Assembly (NCBI GenBank): GCA_010015655.1 | Contig: ML976702.1 | Span: 475,061-539,060 of the forward strand | From: Bimuria novae-zelandiae CBS 107.79 | Lineage: Eukaryota; Ascomycota; Dothideomycetes; Pleosporales; Didymosphaeriaceae | Length of the DNA: 64,000 nt | Direction: 5' to 3' | In this document: piece by piece, positions 60,151-64,000 of the stretch | Position numbering within the stretch: position 1 is the first letter of the stretch | How the letters are laid out: every line of letters starts with the position of its first letter | Translations under genes and position numbers: made by a program | Notes under the pieces: generated by a model | Databases searched by the model: none | What the model was told of the DNA's origin: nothing | What the model saw: only the letters and a program-made list of their open reading frames with translations

Positions 60151-62737
60151 CTAGCCCTCGACCACCTCCTTCGCTTTTTTCAACACCTGGCTAGTTACCT
60201 GTACCCTAGGCTGACTTGCTCTTAGTAAATCATTCATCTGCTGAGTCGACGTGGCTTCATAAGCACATAACCCACGATAAACGGCAGCTGGCTCTCCTTC
60301 TCGATTTAGTCCGGTCCATAGAAGCGGATGAGACCGTCGCGACAGGCATCCTTCACTACACGCAACAGACGCCAGCATTACCGATGCAGCCGCAAGTAAT
60401 CAAAAGAGATCTCGACCATCTCGGCATGAAATAAGTCACGTACAAGGCCTACACACTTATCGACAGGGAGCTGCTTCTTCAGTGCAGACCTAAGCTTTTC
60501 GCCAATTTCCTTGCACACATGCTGTACGTTGTCATGGTCGTCTAGTTCGTGCTCCCAGCTACTGTTGTCAATAATCCTCTACACATCTTCGGCACGGATG
60601 TATTTTGGGCCATTGGCGTCGCAGATACGTGCGCGGAAGGTCTGCAATACTGCGCCGAGCTCCTTCAAGCCCTTTGCAGCGCGGCCAACGAACAGTACAC
60701 TTGGCGTACGGCTTGTGGTTCCGTACCGTGCACGTGCCACGCGCTGGTCTTTTTCTCTCTTAAAGACTGTCAAGTGAACTGTGCACGGTACGGAACTACG
60801 AGCTGTACGCCAAGTGTACGGTTCGTTGGCCGCGCTGGCCCTTTGGGCCTTTCTTAGAGAGCGTAAGGCCCTCCTCGTGCGGGTCGACCGGGCTAGATTA
60901 GCGGCGGATGCGCCCATTGCGAGAGCGAAGCGCTTTAGACACTCGTCGGGCGCGGTAGGTGCTTCTCCGACGAAGAACGACTTCGGGTCTTGCAGACGAT
61001 GACGATGTTGAGGTCTTTCCACGCCATGTCTGTGTGCGTGCCGCCTCCTACCGCGTTGTAGAGATGTGCGCAAGGCATTACGGTGCCCCAGGCGTTCACG
61101 AAGGTGATGCTGAATTCGTGGAACTGCATTAGCGACCAGTACTTCCATAGGTCACACCACCAGGGTGCTTATGGAAGAGGTGGAATGGCTCGGGCGTGAA
61201 CATGCGGCCCATCTTGGGCGCGACCTCTCGCCGATGGTCTTTGTGCACCCAGAACTCGATTGTCTCGACGAAATGCTGCAGGAACTTGTCGTTTTGATTG
61301 GGCCAAGTCTCCATTTTGATGTCGGCGTGGAACTTCAGCTCTTCCTGGATGTCGCCGAAAACATAGTGCGTTGCGTCCGTCAAGCGCTTGAACCAGTAAT
61401 CAACCTCATCGCGAAGTATGTGGTGGATGTCCAGGAAGAGTGTAGTGGCAAACACAACCGGCAACGTGACTTCCTTGGTTTCAAACATGGTACGCAGAAG
61501 GCGGATGAACTCGTCCTCAACGGGTGGTGGGTTAGGCTTGGTGCTGCGGTGGTAGAAGTAAAATTCTGGCAAGTTCGAGAGCAGCAGGATCTTCTCTTAG
61601 AGGAACTTGTTCCTGTCGCTCTTGCGAGCCCGATCCGAAGCTGGGTCGTATGTTCCATAGAATCCCGTCTTCATTTCTGGATGTGGGTTGACTTTGTGCA
61701 TGATGCACCAAGCATCGAGCAACAAGTACGTCGGCCATAGTACGCTGTCAGCGGCCTTGTACATGGCAAAGTTCATCTCGTCTCCCGGACGTTCGCGGGA
61801 GCTGAGGATATTCTGGATCCTTTTTGCTCAATTTGTTGCTGATCTTGGCGGCTGTGCTTTCTGGGATCATTTGCGAGGCGCAGAAGACCTGGTACATCTT
61901 AACTATACCGCCATGCTTTTGGAATATGCCCTTAGGGTCTTCATTCATGGAGCGAGCAAGTCCACAGCCACGTTGGTGGTGATAGAGGCAGCAACGATAT
62001 CGTGACCTCCGTTCTTGTAGCCGCTCCAAGCATGCGAGACCTCTGTGCGCAGCTTGGCGAAGTCGCGAAGCAAGAGGTACAAAGCGAAGTAAGCTTCTTC
62101 CATATCGTCGGAGTGCTCTGCTTTGAAAATGGGTACCTTTGCAGGTATGATATCTGGGGCCTGCTCGAATGCCTTTGGGGGCTCCTGTAGCTCCAAATGC
62201 TCAAACACGTTCATAACTTCCTCGAACGTCTGAGGAGAAGACTAAGCCTTGGTACGTTTGGTTGGTAGTGGGCTCAATATGCTGCGTACATTATTCAGCA
62301 CATCAAGGAGGAATGCGTGTCTATCGTCCGACATTTTCTAGGCATCCGTTTCCTCAAGGACTTCAGCGATGTCGTTGGAGTACGACTGTCGAAGGCCGAT
62401 AGTGGCATCTAGTAGCACTGCAAGTTTCTCGGGAACATTTACAGTGGGGTCAGTGATGCCGGCAATGAACTCAGCCATGGCCGTCCATTCCTTGGTAGCT
62501 ACGGTATACGTGGGACGTCCCTGAGGGTTTTTACCGGTTTTGCCGGTCTTCTTCGCTTTGGGAGAGACATAGCCGCGAGTCTGGGCAGTTGATGCAAGCC
62601 ATTGAGTGATTGAATCGCTTCAAGACAATGAGGATTTAGTGAATAGTAATCAATCTCAAGGCAGAGGGAGCTCTACTCACGTGTGATTCTTGTACTTCTA
62701 GGAGGTACTCAAAAGGTTCTTAGGCAGTCCAGGCATT
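60151..62737 (-). pseudogene. DUF6604-type protein pseudogene
   Basis: Starts MPGLPKNLLST (ATG at 62737). A 63-nt intron (62680-62618, GTGAG...GAAG) joins in phase to the N-terminal DUF6604-like block: SITQWLASTAQTRGY, then EWTAMAEFIAGITDP and DATIGLRQSY. The long helical middle has FAKLRTEVSHAW, EFYFYHRSTKPN and HLFHKHPGGV. The C-terminal part ends KKAKEVVEG. Damage: TAG at 62700-62698, TAG within DA-KMSDDRH and KA-SSPQTFEE, TAA within KFL-EKILLL and others, nearly all explained by CAG/CAA to TAG/TAA, plus frameshifts near 61960, 61820, 61000 and 60900, plus a MITE. Family role unknown; DUF6604 is often at the N-terminus of large fungal proteins. Not functional. Confidence 0.78.
60677..60837. 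mobile_element. hAT-like MITE with long inverted repeats
   Basis: 161-bp foldback element with about 54-bp near-perfect inverted repeats (outer ends CAGCGCGGCCAACGAAC, inner ends GTGCAC) around a short spacer. Flanked by a perfect 8-bp target duplication GCCCTTTG (60669-60676 and 60838-60845), as for hAT elements. It carries no coding capacity. Removing it with one duplication rejoins the DUF6604 pseudogene frame (GPKGLKELG). Confidence 0.88.
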
Positions 62738-62954
62738 GTGCCCTCGAGTGAATTTGCAGTGCTGAAATGGTAGAGTAGTCCGAGGAAGACGATACCCCAG
62801 TTTTAAAGGCTTTGGAGTGGTTTGTGTTTGATGGTGGAGCTTGAAGATTGGATTCGCTCCTTGTCTAGCGGGACGCTAAAACGTATTTATTACGCTGTGC
62901 AAAACACCTTCCCGACCCACTTGGGGCGAGTTTCTGAGTGGCTGCACGCTTTTT
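62738..62954. other. Upstream region of DUF6604 pseudogene
   Basis: Normal-composition sequence in front of the pseudogene start, presumably its former promoter. It ends abruptly near 62955, where AT-rich sequence begins. Confidence 0.4.
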
Positions 62955-64000
62955 AGGTAACTAATTTTATATAAGAGATATTATAATAGAGGAAGTAAAC
63001 TTACTAGCAGGTGTAATATACTAAGTACTTAAAAAAGGAAGATCTTAAAGGTGTTTAACGCCGGTCGCAACCCTCCGAGGAGGCGTAAAACTGAGCTACA
63101 GAGGGCACCTCTACACGTCCTACAATTTGCAGGCACGGACGAGCCCATAGATGTTACGATCACAAACCCCACAGGAACAAAGGAACTAGATAATTACGCT
63201 AAGAGAGTTATTATTAGCAAAATTACTAGGACGGAGGAACACAAGAAAGCGCAGGATAGCTTAGGTTAGTAGTTACGTAATAAGGTCCCGCATAATGCAA
63301 GATTTTATAGGACCTTAGGGTCTTAGCAGGACTATAATAATAATTCTAATAATAGTAAAAGCTAAAATACATAATATATAATTTAATAATTTTTTATACC
63401 TTTTTTACTCCTTATAGTTAATTTAATATACTATATGTATATTTTTATAATAAATTAGTAAATCTCCTAGTTAGTTATTTTATAGTTTATTATAGAATTA
63501 GATTATTCGTAAAATATCCCGCTATTACTATTAAGCTTTTAACTACTAAATATATCCGTAAGGCGTCTTACTCTTAACCTATCCTTCCCTAACCTAGATC
63601 AGGCTTAGGTACGTAAACCCCTTGTAACAATAAAGGAGCAGGGATCTATAGCGGACGACAATGGCGTTAATATATACGTTAATAAATATTACCTTAAGGA
63701 TAAGGAGCCTTAGTTAGACTAAAAGCCTATATTACTAAAAAAATAAATAATTACTTAATAAGGGGGTATTTAATAAAGTTATTAATAATAAGGATAATAG
63801 TAAGCGCGAGTAATTACTTGATAAAAAAATTTAAATAATAATTTAATTTTAAATAATAATTTAATTTTAAATAATAATTTAATTTTAAATTAAAGTTAAA
63901 ATACTAATACAACTAAAAATTAATAAAATTAGTAAAACGCGTAATAGGGGAGTATTTAATAAATTACTAAAATTATATAAAGTTAAATTATATATTACTT
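62955..64000. mobile_element. AT-rich, RIP-like transposon relic of unknown type, cut by the window end
   Basis: Strongly AT-rich with TAG/TAA-dense frames. A 220-bp patch of normal composition (63051-63269) stays open on the plus strand for 72 codons, with DEPIDVTITNPTGTKELDNY; I do not recognise it. No terminal repeats can be paired because the element runs off the window. Confidence 0.45.
63829..63897. repeat. 18-bp AT-only tandem repeat
   Basis: Between three and four copies of AAATAATAATTTAATTTT in the AT-rich terminal block. Confidence 0.8.

Overview
This is nuclear DNA of a filamentous ascomycete (Pezizomycotina), most likely a dothideomycete. The evidence is short spliceosomal introns (45-97 nt) in VPS11, a rhomboid protease, an SH3 membrane protein and a GH2 beta-mannosidase, fungus-specific protein families, and large AT-rich blocks. 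In those blocks CAA/CAG codons have become TAA/TAG, the mark of repeat-induced point mutation (RIP). No CRISPR, operon, rRNA or tRNA was found.

Layout. 0.3-24 kb is normal gene-rich chromosome: VPS11 (HOPS/CORVET), a mitochondrial-type rhomboid protease, a possible 66-residue protein, a TMA17-like proteasome assembly chaperone, a small protein with an N-myristoylation motif, a C2H2 zinc-finger regulator with a Cys-rich N-terminus, a signal-peptide/TM/SH3 protein, an F-box-like protein and a secreted beta-mannosidase. All introns were placed by matching reading phase across GT...AG boundaries.

23.8-46 kb is the most striking part. One minus-strand NACHT-ankyrin (fungal STAND/NLR-type) gene, about 4 kb of coding sequence, has been spread over 22 kb by nested transposons. 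A gag-only LTR element (5-bp target duplication GATAC) sits in the ankyrin part. A Tad-like LINE (13-bp duplication, (TAC)n tail) sits inside an intron. A hAT element (8-bp duplication GCTCGCCG) sits in exon 2. The LINE itself carries a second hAT element and a second copy of the gag-only LTR element, and the first hAT carries a Fot/pogo-type element. Removing each insertion together with one target duplication rejoins the reading frame, so the order of events can be read from the DNA. The gene also has RIP-type nonsense mutations, frameshifts and a lost splice donor.

46.4-48.2 kb is an intact DHA2-type MFS transporter. 53.9-55.1 kb is a conserved fungal protein usually annotated as vegetative cell wall protein gp1. 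Between and after these are long stretches (48.2-53.9 and 55.1-60.1 kb) where I see no convincing gene. 60.2-62.7 kb is a decayed DUF6604-type gene with nonsense codons, frameshifts and a 161-bp hAT-like MITE with a perfect 8-bp target duplication. The last kilobase is AT-rich, RIP-like repeat sequence.
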